Assembly (NCBI GenBank): GCA_947453695.1
Contig: CANGHW010000008.1
Coordinates: 1 to 64,000 of the forward strand
Length of the DNA: 64,000 nucleotides
Direction: 5' to 3'
Source: Opitutia bacterium
GTDB lineage: Bacteria > Verrucomicrobiota > Verrucomicrobiia > Opitutales > Opitutaceae
The notes under the pieces are model-generated. The model was not told the DNA's origin. It made no database searches and worked only from the letters and a program-made list of their open reading frames with translations. Each line of letters begins with the position of its first letter. Within the stretch, counting starts at the first letter, position 1. Below, piece by piece: positions 47,655 through 56,755 of this stretch. The translations under genes were made by a program, and so were the position numbers.

Positions 47655-48273
47655 CCGCGACGCACTATCCATGCAGGGCCGGCGTTGGCGAGCCGGCGCT
47701 GTGGCCGAGAGGGGAGCGGTCCGGCGCGGGGCGGGCACGGCGGAGGCAGCGCGGGGGCGAGTCCGGCCGGGCGGGACAGGGCGAGTCGCGCGCGGGAAAA
47801 ACGATCTCGGCGCCGGGAAAGATGAAGTCGGGCTTGGGTGAAGCGATCCAGGGCAAAGACAAAACGAGTTGAGGGAGAGGGGCGGTGATCTCCGGGCCGG
47901 GACAAAGCGGATCGGAGGGGGAAGTTGCGGATTTGGCCGCAGGAAAAACGAATCCGCCGGCGGGGGAAATGAGTGGGGGCGCAAAAAAACCGCGGTCGGC
48001 TCGTGCGGAGACGCCTGGGCGGGGCGGTGTCGGGAGAGAGGCCGGGGAGTTGCCGCAAAAATCCAGAGCGGAACGGGGCGAGCGCCAGTTTTTCCGGTTT
48101 GGAGCTGCGTAACCTCCAGCCGATCAGGGTGCTCGGGTGATGTGGAGGTGGAGCAAAAAAGATGAGAGGTGGGAAGTCGGACTGCACACCTTTCGTGTTA
48201 CGCTGAAGACCAGCCGAAAGACCGATCTGATCGCGGCCGACGGCTCGCCACCCATCCCATCACCACTCACATT
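47655..48273. other. Long divergent intergenic region, purine-rich on the plus strand
   Basis: There is no convincing gene in these 619 bp. The plus strand is strongly G/A-rich with several short A-runs (47797-47801, 47944-47948, 47983-47989, 48155-48160) in a G-rich background, and GGGCGAGTC occurs twice near 47755-47787. Open frames here on either strand are Arg/Pro- or Gly/Glu-rich with no motif. It probably carries promoters for both flanking genes, but none is clear. Confidence 0.6.
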
Positions 48274-48996
48274 ATGAATGCAGAACAAACGAATACCGGT
48301 GGAATGCTCAGGAATACCTGGGCGTTCCTCAACACCCATCCCGCCGTCCTCCACGTCGAGGCGCTTACGCCCAAGGTGGCAGCGTTGGGGCGAGTTGTCG
48401 CTCGCCTCGATAGGCTCGCGGATGTGCAGACGATGCCCACCGAGGGCGACACGGTCGAGCGTCGGGCGACGTTTGAGGCGTTGACGAATGTCAGTCTCGC
48501 GGTCGCCGGTCCGCTGTTGAGCTACGCGCGGTCGCATGGCCTCATTCACCTCGCGTCGTTGGCCGATGTGTCGCGCAAGGATTTCCGCCTGCTCCGGCAG
48601 GACCTGCGGGCTGGGTTGGCGCAGCGAATTTATAACGCGGCGCAGCCGCTGCAGGGTGAGCTACAGAGCTACGGGATTACGGCCGGGGTGATGCAAGAAC
48701 TGCACGACTGCATTGCACGAGTTAAAGAAACCACGGCAGCATCGCGCGGGCTCGCGTCAGACAAGTGCATCGCGACATTAGGCATAAAGCAGGCACTGGC
48801 GGAAGGAGCGGAGTTACTCGGTCAGATTGACCCGCTGGTGCTGCCGTTGCGCTGGTCGAACCCGGATTTCCATGCGCGGTATTGCATCGCGCGCCGAGTG
48901 TTCCAGCGCGGCGGGGCGCGGCGCCGCCGGCCTGAAACCGGCGATGCGGTGACCGCGAGCGGTGGGGCGGCCCAGTCGGTGGCCGCGGCGGCGTGA
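48274..48996 (+). CDS. Conserved-looking protein of unknown function
   Basis: This is a 240-residue protein starting MNAEQTNTGGMLRNTWAFL. It looks wholly alpha-helical, with LTPKVAALGRVVARLDRLADV, a long central region with SLAVAGPLLSYARSH, and a second half with QELHDCIARVKETTAASRGL. The last 35 residues are Arg/Gly/Ala-rich and probably disordered. The pattern resembles a group of helical proteins of unknown function in Bacteroidetes and Verrucomicrobia that start with similar MN.EQ sequences. No enzymatic motif or signal is seen. It stands alone between two long intergenic regions. Confidence 0.8.
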   Translation: MNAEQTNTGGMLRNTWAFLNTHPAVLHVEALTPKVAALGRVVARLDRLADVQTMPTEGDTVERRATFEALTNVSLAVAGPLLSYARSHGLIHLASLADVSRKDFRLLRQDLRAGLAQRIYNAAQPLQGELQSYGITAGVMQELHDCIARVKETTAASRGLASDKCIATLGIKQALAEGAELLGQIDPLVLPLRWSNPDFHARYCIARRVFQRGGARRRRPETGDAVTASGGAAQSVAAAA

Positions 48997-49213
48997 GGGT
49001 GCGACGTGACGTGCGGATCCGCGAGGGCGGAGGTGGCTGGGATTGGCCAACGGGGCCGAGGACGCGTATTTTTGCTCAACCGCAGCACGGGGGCGCCGAT
49101 TACTTGATTACTCCTGCCCCTCCTCCCGGTTCGGCAAGAATTTCGCCCTCCCGATTCGCTCCCCGGAGAACAGTCTGCAGCGGTTCACCGAGGCCGGTCG
49201 GTCGACGTCGGCG

Positions 49214-49243
49214 TCCTGCCCCGGGAGGCGGGCAGGAATTTTT
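49214..49243 (+). terminator. Possible rho-independent terminator
   Basis: An 8-bp GC-rich stem with an 8-nt loop is followed by ATTTTT on the plus strand. It is 218 bp from the upstream stop, so its link to that gene is uncertain. It may instead be one of the dispersed palindromes. Confidence 0.45.
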
Positions 49244-49300
49244 GCCATGGTCGGAGCGAGGCACTCGTCCGGCGGCGATCAGCTGGATCTCGGGTGTCGA

Positions 49301-49318
49301 GCGGCCGGGGACGGCCGC
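49301..49318. repeat. Palindrome GCGGCCG-GGGA-CGGCCGC
   Basis: This is a perfect 7-bp stem with a 4-nt loop, set in GAGCGGCCGGGGACGGCCG context and located 10 bp from the G3E GTPase stop codon. It is similar in style to the other intergenic palindromes. Confidence 0.6.
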
Positions 49319-49327
49319 GCTCCCGGC

Positions 49328-50776
49328 TTAAGTGAGGCAGGCTTTGAACGCCTCGGTGAGTTTCTCGCGCTCGAGGTTCTTGCCGATGAAGACGAGGGTG
49401 TTGGTGCGGGCTTCGCCCTTGGCCCACTCGCGGTCGAACTTGGCGTCGAAGAGCATGTGCACGCCTTGGAAGACGAGGCGCTTTTGGGCGCCTTTCACGC
49501 TGAGGACGCCCTTCATGCGGTAGATGTCGCCGCCCTTGGTGCGGAGGAGCTCGCTAATCCAGTCGTTGAGCTTTTTGCCGTCGAGGTCGCCGGGGGTGCT
49601 GATGCCGACGCTCGTGACGGCGTCGTTGTGCGTGTGGGCGGCGTGGTAGTCGCGCTGCCAGGCGGGCTTCGCGACTTCGCCCATGACGTGGATGTGGAGC
49701 GGGTCATGGCCGCAGGACTCGAAGACGAGGTAGAAACCGGGCGCGTCGATCTTGAGCTTGAAGTGCGCGTGGCCGTCGGTGAGGAGGAGGCGGTGGAGCG
49801 TGGCGCCGGGGACGACGGTGTCGCCCTCCTTACAGCGGGCTTCCCAGTCGGCGAAGACGTGGACGGCGGCTTCCGTGGCGGCGCGGATGGCGGCCTGGGA
49901 TTCGGCGGACTCGAGGTCGCCGTTGACGGGCAACTTCACGGGCATGACGACGATGTCGAGCTCGTTGGGATTGCCGTGGTGGTGGTGATGGTGGTGCTCA
50001 TGGCCTTCACCGTGGCCATGGTCGTGCCCCTCGTGGGAGTGACCGTGGTCATGGCCGTGGTCGTGATCGCAGTGGCCGATGGCGAGGTCGTGCGTGCCGA
50101 TCGGGAGGGCGTAGGCGCCAGCCCACTCGAAAGGATACTCGGGCTCCATGAACTGCGGATCGAGTTCAGTGGCGCGGGAGAGATTGAAGCCGCCGACGTC
50201 GAGGACGCGGTCGAGGGGGATGTCGCAGTTGTGCGTGCGATGAATGCGGGCGACGGCGTTGATCTTGCGAATGCGGGCCTCGAGGGCGTCGAGGTCGAGC
50301 GTGGGTACGAGATCGGTTTTGTTGAGGAGGATGACGTCGGCGAAGGCGAGCTGCTTGACGGATTCGTCGTCGGCGTCGAGGTGCTGGAGGACGTGCTTGG
50401 CGTCAACGACGGTGACGATGGCGTCGAGGCGGAAGTTGGACTTCATCTCGTCGTCGGTGAAAAACGTCTGCGCCACGGGGGCGGGATTGGCGAGGCCGGT
50501 GGTCTCGATGAGGATGCCGTCGAGCTTGTCCTTGCGCTTGAGGAGGCGGCCGAGGATGCGGATGAGGTCACCGCGGACGGAACAGCAGATGCAGCCGTTG
50601 TTCATCTCGAAGAGCTCTTCGTCGGACGAGATGACGAGCTGATGATCCACGCCGACCTCGCCGAATTCGTTTTCGATGACGGCGAGTTTCTTGCCGTGCT
50701 GTTCGGTGAGGATGCGGTTGAGGAGCGTGGTTTTGCCGGCGCCGAGGAAGCCGGTGAGGACGGTGACGGGGATCAT
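49328..50776 (-). CDS. G3E family GTPase (CobW / ZNG1-type metallochaperone) with histidine-rich loop
   Basis: This is a 482-residue GTP-binding metallochaperone. Walker A is [10 protein letters not shown], the metal-binding CICC motif is in [12 protein letters not shown] (61-65), Walker B is ETTGLANP (91-98) and NKTD lies at 152-155. A run rich in histidine (235-267, including [13 protein letters not shown] and seven consecutive His) follows, then a CobW C-terminal domain ([13 protein letters not shown]-like end). Such proteins deliver zinc or cobalt to client enzymes. The start [10 protein letters not shown] is chosen; upstream residues come from an AT-rich tandem repeat. It is flanked by DUF3299 and His-rich lipoprotein genes in the same direction. 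Confidence 0.93.
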   Translation of the reverse strand: MIPVTVLTGFLGAGKTTLLNRILTEQHGKKLAVIENEFGEVGVDHQLVISSDEELFEMNNGCICCSVRGDLIRILGRLLKRKDKLDGILIETTGLANPAPVAQTFFTDDEMKSNFRLDAIVTVVDAKHVLQHLDADDESVKQLAFADVILLNKTDLVPTLDLDALEARIRKINAVARIHRTHNCDIPLDRVLDVGGFNLSRATELDPQFMEPEYPFEWAGAYALPIGTHDLAIGHCDHDHGHDHGHSHEGHDHGHGEGHEHHHHHHHGNPNELDIVVMPVKLPVNGDLESAESQAAIRAATEAAVHVFADWEARCKEGDTVVPGATLHRLLLTDGHAHFKLKIDAPGFYLVFESCGHDPLHIHVMGEVAKPAWQRDYHAAHTHNDAVTSVGISTPGDLDGKKLNDWISELLRTKGGDIYRMKGVLSVKGAQKRLVFQGVHMLFDAKFDREWAKGEARTNTLVFIGKNLEREKLTEAFKACLT

Positions 50777-50781
50777 CTGAG

Positions 50782-50809
50782 GATTTACGATTTTAGATTT
50801 ACGATTTTC
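50782..50809. repeat. Tandem 14-bp AT-rich repeat in the G3E GTPase leader
   Basis: GATTTACGATTTTA (50782-50795) is followed directly by GATTTACGATTTTC (50796-50809). The element ends 6 bp upstream of the GTPase start codon on the minus strand. Low-complexity words of this type recur between genes in related genomes, in my recollection. It would lie in the 5' untranslated region and cover the expected ribosome-binding site. Confidence 0.75.
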
Positions 50810-50895
50810 GATGGGGCAGCGTGCGACGCGTTGAGGCGATTGCAAACGCGGCGAGTGAGCGCGGGAGCTGCGCGGGGAAGCGAGGGAGGCGCGGG

Positions 50896-51678
50896 CTATT
50901 TTTTGGTTTTCAGGAGGCCGTCGCCTTCGAGGGTGTAGAGGGAAGTGAGGAAGCCGTCGGTCCAGCGCGGTTGCACGCGGAGGCGGCCGGCGAGGGTGAG
51001 CGGGACGTCCTGCACGGCGGGGAGGCCCTCCTTGTTCATCTTGACCATGATCCACTCGGTGACGGCGGGCGTGACGCCGAAACAACAGAGCTGGGAGCTG
51101 CTGAGGAAAAAGAATTCGGTGGCGAAGCCATTCTCCAGTTTCGTCGGGAGCATGAAACCGGTGAGGACGACTTTCTGGCCGTCGAGACGGCGGATGGCGG
51201 CGGGCACTTGGGCGAGCAAGTCGGGCGGCGGAGTGCCGGCGGGGAGCGGCTCGGTGGGGGCGACGAAGGGAAAGCCGGCGAGCTGGCTGAAGCCGATTTC
51301 GCGATAGCCGCTGCGAAGGACTGGGGGACCGTCGAGGGCTGATAGCGGAGGACCGGGGATCCGGAGCAGTGGGCGGGTCGGCGCGGCGGGTGCGGCGGGT
51401 GGCGTGGTGGTCGCGGCGGGCGAAGCGACCGGCGGGTTGGTCGCGGCCACGGCCAGGGGCTCGCCGACGCGGGAGCGGAACGGCTGCCGCGGAAGATCAT
51501 CGGCCGAGGCGAGGGGCGGCTCATGGAGCACCACGCCATCGACCATGAGCGGGGCGCCGCCGAGACCGCAGCATTGGGAGTGGTCGCGGGGGCCCTTGAG
51601 AAACGGCGGCGCGGCGTGGGTCGACAAGGCGGTGAGCAACGCGCCGAGGGTCCACAGCGAGACAGAACGGGAGCGCAT
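50896..51678 (-). CDS. Exported DUF3299 protein
   Basis: This 260-residue protein has a signal peptide ([18 protein letters not shown]). A short segment with CC ([16 protein letters not shown]) and a Pro/Ala-rich linker (about 80-105) follow, then a C-terminal DUF3299 domain with [31 protein letters not shown] and a WIMVKM strand. DUF3299 is a small beta-barrel family of unknown function, often found beside permeases and lipoproteins. Between the His-rich lipoprotein gene and the G3E GTPase gene, a role in metal trafficking is plausible, and the cysteine pairs may bind metal. Confidence 0.88.
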   Translation of the reverse strand: MRSRSVSLWTLGALLTALSTHAAPPFLKGPRDHSQCCGLGGAPLMVDGVVLHEPPLASADDLPRQPFRSRVGEPLAVAATNPPVASPAATTTPPAAPAAPTRPLLRIPGPPLSALDGPPVLRSGYREIGFSQLAGFPFVAPTEPLPAGTPPPDLLAQVPAAIRRLDGQKVVLTGFMLPTKLENGFATEFFFLSSSQLCCFGVTPAVTEWIMVKMNKEGLPAVQDVPLTLAGRLRVQPRWTDGFLTSLYTLEGDGLLKTKK

Positions 51679-51695
51679 GAGGCGGGCCCGGGCGC

Positions 51696-52175
51696 TCAGT
51701 CGCTGCCCTTGGGGAAGTTGAACTTGATGGCGCTGAACGTGGACTCGCGAATCACGAGGGTCGGGAACACGCCGTCGAAGGTGGTGGTGGTCTTGAGCCA
51801 GTCGGCGGTGGCTTCGAATTGGGACGTGTCGCCGACCTTTTCATTGGTGGCGGGATTGGCGACGGCGGCGAGAGAGAGCGTCTGCTTGGCGCCCGCGACG
51901 GTGGCCACGAGTTCGAGGGCCGGGGCCTTGATACGGATGAAGTTCTCGGCATGGCCGTCGAGGACCCAGGCAGTGAGTTTGCCGGTGGCGGCGTCGCGGA
52001 GCAGCTCGATATTATAGGCGTGCTCGCCGACCTCGACGAGGGTGCCGCCGTGGGGCGCGGTGTGGACGTGTTTGTGGGCCGAGTGATCGTGGCCGGCGTG
52101 GTCGTCCTTCTTGCCGCAGGCGGTGAAAGCACAGAGGAGCACGGCGGCGAGGGTGGCGCGGAGAGTGGTCGTCAT
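51696..52175 (-). CDS. Histidine-rich exported lipoprotein (PHGG type)
   Basis: This 159-residue protein has a lipoprotein signal peptide (LAAVLLCAFTAC, Cys20). A His-rich N-terminus (DDHAGHDHSAHKHVH) leads into APHGGTLVEVGEHAYNIEL, after which the sequence is a small beta-rich domain. It would sit in the periplasm anchored to a membrane and could bind zinc, copper or another soft metal. The PHGG element recurs in the exported protein at 57372-57866 beside the RND efflux operon, so the two look paralogous. It is 17 bp upstream of the DUF3299 gene. Confidence 0.85.
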   Translation of the reverse strand: MTTTLRATLAAVLLCAFTACGKKDDHAGHDHSAHKHVHTAPHGGTLVEVGEHAYNIELLRDAATGKLTAWVLDGHAENFIRIKAPALELVATVAGAKQTLSLAAVANPATNEKVGDTSQFEATADWLKTTTTFDGVFPTLVIRESTFSAIKFNFPKGSD

Positions 52176-52298
52176 GGTCGGGGAAAATGACTGCGAGAGG
52201 CGGAATGGCGAGCGGTCAGTGGTGATTGTTCGGGCCGGCGGAGCGGCCGGAAGCGGAGGGAACTTGACGGGGCGGTCCGCATGGTCCGAATCGCGCGC

Positions 52299-53783
52299 AT
52301 GTCCGAAATGGATCTTTCGTCACCGGAGGCGGGCTGCTGGCGGCTCGAGCATTCTTATTCGCGGCTGCCGGGCCTGCTGCACGTAGCGGTGGGACCGACG
52401 GCCGTGCGGGCACCGCGGGTAGTGGCCTGGAATCGGAGTTTGGCGGCGGAGCTAGGGCTCGAGGCGGGGAGCGACGAAAGCAGGCGGGCGAAGCGGGCGG
52501 AAATTTTTTCAGGGAATGAGTTGCCTCCGGGCGCGGCGCCCCTCGCGCAGGCTTACGCGGGACACCAATACGGACACTTCACAACGCTTGGCGACGGGCG
52601 GGCGATTTTGTTGGGCGAGCAAATCACGCCGCGCGGGGATCGCTACGATGTGCAACTCAAGGGTGCGGGGCCGACGCCGTTTTCGCGGCGCGGCGACGGG
52701 CGGGCGACACTTGGTGCGATGTTGCGCGAATACGCGATCAGCGAAGCGATGCACGCGTTGGGCATACCGACGACGCGGAGTCTGGCGGTGGTAGCGACGG
52801 GCGAGGAAGTGTGGCGGCAGGACGGAGCGCGGCCCGGCGCGGTGCTGACGCGCGTCGCGGCGAGCCACATCCGCGTGGGGACGTTTGAGTGGGCGGCGGC
52901 GCGGCGGGATGAGGCGGCGTTGCGCGCACTGGTGGCGTATACGTTGCAGCGGCATTTTCCGGAGCTGGTCGGGGCGGAGAACCCAGCGCTCGCGCTGCTT
53001 GGCGGGGTGATCGAGCGGCAGGCGCGGTTGATCGCCCAATGGATGAGCGTGGGATTTGTGCACGGAGTGATGAACACGGACAACATGGCGCTCTCGGGCG
53101 AGACGATCGACTACGGGCCCTGTGCGTTTATGGAGGTCTATGATCCGGCGACCGTGTTCAGCTCTATCGACCGCCACGGGCGCTACGCCTATGGGAATCA
53201 GCCGGAGATCGCGCAGTGGAATGTCGCGCGGCTCGCTGAAGCGATGTTGTCGGTGCTGCATCCGCAGGAGGAGACGGCGATCGCGCTCGCCAACGAGGCG
53301 ATCGGTGGGTTCGGGAAGAGTTTTGAGCGTCACTGGCTCGCGGGCATGCGGCGCAAGCTCGGGCTGTTTAACGAGGAGCCGGAGGATCTGGCACTGGTAG
53401 AGGCGCTTTTGACGTGGATGCACGCAGCGAAAGCGGATTTCACCAACACATGGGCCGAGCTCGAAACGCTGGCGCCGGAAGCGGATGGTAAGAGTGAGTT
53501 TGAGGCGTGGCGGGCGCAGTGGCGGGCGCGACTCGGCCGGCAGCCGCAATCGGCGGAGGAAGTGGCGCGACTGCGCCGCGCGAATTGTCCGGCGGTGATT
53601 CCGCGCAACCATCGGGTGGAGGAGGCGCTCGCGACGGCGGAGGCGGGAGATATGGGTGTGATGGAGCAGCTGCTGGAGGTGTTGGCGGCGCCGTTCGATC
53701 ACACGCGCGCGCGGGCGATGGCGGAATTCCGTTTACCGGCGCCCGATGGCGGCGCGGGGTATCGCACGTTTTGCGGGACGTGA
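52299..53783 (+). CDS. selO: SelO protein AMPylase (YdiU / UPF0061)
   Basis: This 494-residue pseudokinase-fold protein has AYAGHQYGHFTTLGDGRAIL, VQLKGAGPTPFSRRGDGRAT, RVAASHIRVGTFEW, VHGVMNTDNMALSGETIDYG and a C-terminus YRTFCGT. Bacterial SelO attaches AMP to proteins, including redox-related targets. The Asp and Asn residues expected for metal and ATP binding are present in HGVMNTDNM and IDYGP. The ATG at 52299 is used; others lie at 52281 and 52308. The C-terminal Cys is encoded by TGC and is not selenocysteine. It diverges from the lipoprotein gene. Confidence 0.95.
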   Translation: MSEMDLSSPEAGCWRLEHSYSRLPGLLHVAVGPTAVRAPRVVAWNRSLAAELGLEAGSDESRRAKRAEIFSGNELPPGAAPLAQAYAGHQYGHFTTLGDGRAILLGEQITPRGDRYDVQLKGAGPTPFSRRGDGRATLGAMLREYAISEAMHALGIPTTRSLAVVATGEEVWRQDGARPGAVLTRVAASHIRVGTFEWAAARRDEAALRALVAYTLQRHFPELVGAENPALALLGGVIERQARLIAQWMSVGFVHGVMNTDNMALSGETIDYGPCAFMEVYDPATVFSSIDRHGRYAYGNQPEIAQWNVARLAEAMLSVLHPQEETAIALANEAIGGFGKSFERHWLAGMRRKLGLFNEEPEDLALVEALLTWMHAAKADFTNTWAELETLAPEADGKSEFEAWRAQWRARLGRQPQSAEEVARLRRANCPAVIPRNHRVEEALATAEAGDMGVMEQLLEVLAAPFDHTRARAMAEFRLPAPDGGAGYRTFCGT

Positions 53784-53900
53784 TCTTTCGAGCGTAAAAT
53801 CTGCTCGGTGCGACGGGCGCAGCGCGCACCAAGGCGCCTAAAAAACCTCTATCGGACTACTTCAGCTAGGGGCGAAGCAGGCAGACAAAGAGATGGGCGG

Positions 53901-55223
53901 TCAAAGCGTGGGGACGTCCTCGATGCGTTCGACGCGGAGGCGGCGGATGCGTTCGGTGCTGACCTCGACGGCGGTGAGGCGGTATTCGCCGACGGTGACT
54001 TGCTCGTCGCGGCGCGGGAGGTGGCCAAGGTGGCGGATCATCCAGTTGCCAGCAGTCTCGCGGGGCTGCCACTCGAAGGACCAGCCGGTCTCGGCCTGGA
54101 GCTCGCGCACGGTGAGGGAGCCGCTGACGACGATGGAGAAGGTGGTGCGGTCGAAGATGGGGCCGGAGCCGAGGTCGAACTCGTCGCGGATGTCGCCGAC
54201 GATTTCCTCGAGGACGTCCTCGAATGTAACGATGCCGGCGAGGCGTTTCTCGGCGTCGACGACGACGGCGAGGTGGCTGCGGCCGGAGCGGAATTTCTCC
54301 ATCATGACCGGGAGCTTGGTGGTGGGCTCGAAGGTGAGGATGGGGCGGAGGAGCGGCTCGAAGGAGGCATCGGGCCCGAGGGCGTTGATCTGCCAGAGCC
54401 ACTCACGGATGAGGACGAGGCCGCGGATATCGTCGATGGTGCCGGAGCAAACGGGGAAACGGCTGTGACCGCTGGTCTGGGCAGTGCGGAGATTTTCGGC
54501 GTAGGGCTTGTCGAGCCAGAGGGCGACGACCTGATCGCGGGGCAGCATGATCTGCTGGGCGGTGGTTTCGCGGACGCGCAGAGACTGCACCATGAGCTTG
54601 TTGATGAGGGCGTCGCTCGGGTGGGAGTGCTTGGCGTGGCTGAAGACGTATTCGAGTTCCTCGGCGCCGAGGCCGTGGTCACCGCCGGAGGAGAGCCGCA
54701 GGCCGAGGAAGCGCAGGAGATGGTTGGCCGAGAAGTTGATGACCCAGATGAACGGCAGGAAACAGTAGTAGAAAATCATCAGCGGCGCGGCGGCGAGCAA
54801 CGTGACGTTTTTCGAGCGCTGGATGGCGAGCGCCTTGGGGGCGAGTTCGCCGAAGAGGATGTGAAAAAACGTGATCAGGGCGAAGGCGACGGCGAAGGAG
54901 ATGGACTCGATGGCGGCGTGGTCGGTGACGCCGAAGGCGTGGAGGACGGGCTCGAGGCGCTTGGCGACGTAGGGCTCGCCAACCCAGCCAAGGCCGAGAC
55001 TCGTGAGGGTGATGCCGAACTGGGTAGCTGAGAGGGCAGAGTCGAGCCGGTCGGTCGCCATGAGGGCGAACTTCACGCGCCAGCCGCCGGTCTTGGCGAG
55101 CGGGCGAAGCTGGCTGGAGCGGACCTTGACGAGGGCGAATTCGGCGGCGACGAAGAATCCGTTGGTGGCGACGAGTGCGAGGATGATGAGAGCCTCGTAG
55201 GCGATGCCGAGAAAGGTGTTCAT
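53901..55223 (-). CDS. CNNM / HlyC-CorC family transporter-associated protein
   Basis: This 440-residue membrane protein begins with a DUF21 (CNNM) domain of about four hydrophobic helices (ILALVATNGFFVAAEFALV, then SFAVAFALITFFHILFGEL and LIFYYCFLPFIWVINF-like). Two CBS motifs follow (IMLPRDQVVALW and FEDVLEEIVGDIRDEFD) and a CorC_HlyC C-terminal domain (SIVVSGSLTVRELQ). Members bind or export Mg or Co, or regulate such transport. The gene converges with selO and diverges from chrA. Its place in a metal-handling region fits divalent cation homeostasis. Confidence 0.93.
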   Translation of the reverse strand: MNTFLGIAYEALIILALVATNGFFVAAEFALVKVRSSQLRPLAKTGGWRVKFALMATDRLDSALSATQFGITLTSLGLGWVGEPYVAKRLEPVLHAFGVTDHAAIESISFAVAFALITFFHILFGELAPKALAIQRSKNVTLLAAAPLMIFYYCFLPFIWVINFSANHLLRFLGLRLSSGGDHGLGAEELEYVFSHAKHSHPSDALINKLMVQSLRVRETTAQQIMLPRDQVVALWLDKPYAENLRTAQTSGHSRFPVCSGTIDDIRGLVLIREWLWQINALGPDASFEPLLRPILTFEPTTKLPVMMEKFRSGRSHLAVVVDAEKRLAGIVTFEDVLEEIVGDIRDEFDLGSGPIFDRTTFSIVVSGSLTVRELQAETGWSFEWQPRETAGNWMIRHLGHLPRRDEQVTVGEYRLTAVEVSTERIRRLRVERIEDVPTL

Positions 55224-55296
55224 TGAGTAGTGGACGGAGAGTGTGGTCAGGGTGGAGTAGGATTCAAGGAGTGACGAGAAGGGGGCGGAGGCTACG

Positions 55297-56652
55297 TTGC
55301 GTGGCGTGGCGGACGCAGAACGCGAACTTCATCGGGAGGCCGGGGCGGAGGCACGGCCTTCGTGGGGCGAAGCCCTGCGGTTTTGGGCGAAGTTGGGCTG
55401 GATTAGTTTTGGCGGGCCGACGGGGCAGATCGCGATCATGCACGCCGAGCTCGTGGAGAAGCGGCGGTGGATCGGGGAGGAGCGGTTTTTGCACGCGCTG
55501 AATTTTTGCATGCTGCTGCCGGGGCCGGAGGCGACACAGCTCGCGATCTACTGCGGGTGGCTGCTGCACCGGACCTGGGGCGGGATCGTGGCGGGGGTGT
55601 TGTTTGTGGTGCCGTCGGCGCTGATCTTGTGGGGGCTGAGCTGGATCTATGTGACGTATGGCGCGGTGGCGGAAATCGCGGCGGTGTTTCACGGCCTGAA
55701 GGCGGCGGTGCTGGCGATCGTAGTAGCGGCGGTGTGGCGCATCGGGAAGAAGGCATTGAATGCGCCGTGGAAGTGGGCGGTGGCGGCGGGGGCGTTTGGC
55801 GGGATCTTTTTCTTCGCGGTGCCGTTCCCGGCGGTGGTGGCGAGCGCGGCGGTGATCGGGTGGGTGGCTAGCCGTAGGAGTCCGAAGCTGGGAGATCGGA
55901 GTTTGGAAAACGGCGGACTGAAGACGAAGGACGGATTAGTGGAGGTGGTGCGGCCTTCGTGGGGGCGGGCGGGGAAGATTGTGGCGGTGGGCGGCGTGTT
56001 GTGGGCGGCGCCCGTGATGGTGGCGGGGCTGTGGCTGGGGTGGGAGAGCGTGTGGGTGAAGGAGGGGATTTTCTTCAGCAAGGCGGCGATGGTGACCTTC
56101 GGCGGGGCGTATGCGGTGCTGCCCTATGTGGGGCAGCAGGCGGTGGAAAACTATGGCTGGCTCACGGCGCCGCAGATGCTGGATGGCCTGGGATTGGCGG
56201 AGACGACGCCGGGGCCGCTGATCATGGTGCTGCAGTTCGTAGGATTTATGGGCGGCTGGAATCAGCCGGGCGGGCTGACGCCGTGGGTCGCGGCGACGCT
56301 GGGGGCGGCGATGACAACTTGGGTAACGTTTGTGCCGTGCTTCCTGTGGATCTTTCTCGGGGCGCCGCACATCGAGCAGGTGCGCAGGAACGGGCGGCTG
56401 GCCGGGGCGATGGCGGCAGTGACGGCGGCGGTCGTGGGAGTGGTCTTGAATCTCGCGGTGTGGTTCGGCTGGCACGCGGTGCGGCCGACGGGCGGAGCGA
56501 GTGACGCCGCGGGTGTAATCGCGGGAACGGACTGGTTTGCGGTGGGGGTGGGGCTGGCGGCGTTGGTGGCAATTCAGCGATGTAAGATTGGCGTGGTGAC
56601 GGTGGTGCTCGCTAGTGGGGTGCTAGGGTTGGCGTGGGGCTGGTTGAGTTGA
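55297..56652 (+). CDS. chrA: Chromate (CHR family) transporter
   Basis: This 451-residue protein has about ten to twelve hydrophobic helices in two homologous halves. The first half has FWAKLGWISFGGPTGQIA and CMLLPGPEATQLAIYCGW; the second has FSKAAMVTFGGAYAVLPYV and LGLAETTPGPLIMVLQF. These are CHR domain signatures, used for chromate efflux. The linker (193-213, DNA 55873-55935) contains SPKLGDRSLENGGLKTKD, which looks like translated repeat DNA. The TTG start lies 6 bp after GGAG; GTG at 55306 is an alternative. No chromate reductase or regulator is adjacent. Confidence 0.93.
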   Translation: MRGVADAERELHREAGAEARPSWGEALRFWAKLGWISFGGPTGQIAIMHAELVEKRRWIGEERFLHALNFCMLLPGPEATQLAIYCGWLLHRTWGGIVAGVLFVVPSALILWGLSWIYVTYGAVAEIAAVFHGLKAAVLAIVVAAVWRIGKKALNAPWKWAVAAGAFGGIFFFAVPFPAVVASAAVIGWVASRRSPKLGDRSLENGGLKTKDGLVEVVRPSWGRAGKIVAVGGVLWAAPVMVAGLWLGWESVWVKEGIFFSKAAMVTFGGAYAVLPYVGQQAVENYGWLTAPQMLDGLGLAETTPGPLIMVLQFVGFMGGWNQPGGLTPWVAATLGAAMTTWVTFVPCFLWIFLGAPHIEQVRRNGRLAGAMAAVTAAVVGVVLNLAVWFGWHAVRPTGGASDAAGVIAGTDWFAVGVGLAALVAIQRCKIGVVTVVLASGVLGLAWGWLS

Positions 56653-56677
56653 AAGAAACAGGTTCTGATCTGAGCTC

Positions 56678-56701
56678 GCTAAATACGCGAAAAACACGAA
56701 A
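56678..56701. repeat. AT-rich degenerate tandem word
   Basis: GCTAAATACGCGAAAAACAC and GAAA form a degenerate tandem of AAAxACGCG-like 9-bp units in the gap between chrA and the convergent methyltransferase gene. It resembles a low-complexity intergenic repeat (reverse complement TTTCGTGTTTTTCGCGTATT) that I associate with this phylum. Confidence 0.5.
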
Positions 56702-56755
56702 CCGGAGAGCGGCTCCACGATTCGGCGATGAGGGCGAGAGGCGTGTGATGGAAAA

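Larger units (their letters stand above)
48997..49327. other. Intergenic region with two hairpins
   Basis: There is no gene in these 331 bp between the unknown gene and the convergent G3E GTPase gene. TCCTGCCC (49214-49221) pairs with GGGCAGGA (49230-49237), followed by ATTTTT, a possible distal terminator for the plus-strand gene. GCGGCCG (49301-49307) pairs with CGGCCGC (49312-49318) around GGGA, a palindrome just before the GTPase stop. The rest is G/C-rich without other visible features. Confidence 0.65.

Noticed and set aside
47797-47989. Phased A-tracts or curved DNA
   Set aside because: The spacings of the A-runs are irregular (roughly 21, 37, 6, 43, 40, 23 and 16 bp), so no helical phasing is supported.
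47651-48187. Minus-strand open frame of 178 residues in the long gap
   Set aside because: The product is Arg/Pro/Ser-rich with no motif, signal or conserved element; base composition explains it.
49043-50938. Plus-strand open frame of 631 residues
   Set aside because: It is antisense to the G3E GTPase, which has full motifs. The antisense product is Val/Glu/Asp-rich without motifs, as expected for a shadow of a GC-rich gene.
53760-53783. Possible selenocysteine at the end of SelO
   Set aside because: The cysteine codon is TGC and the TGA after CGT is a normal stop. No selenocysteine insertion signal is needed.
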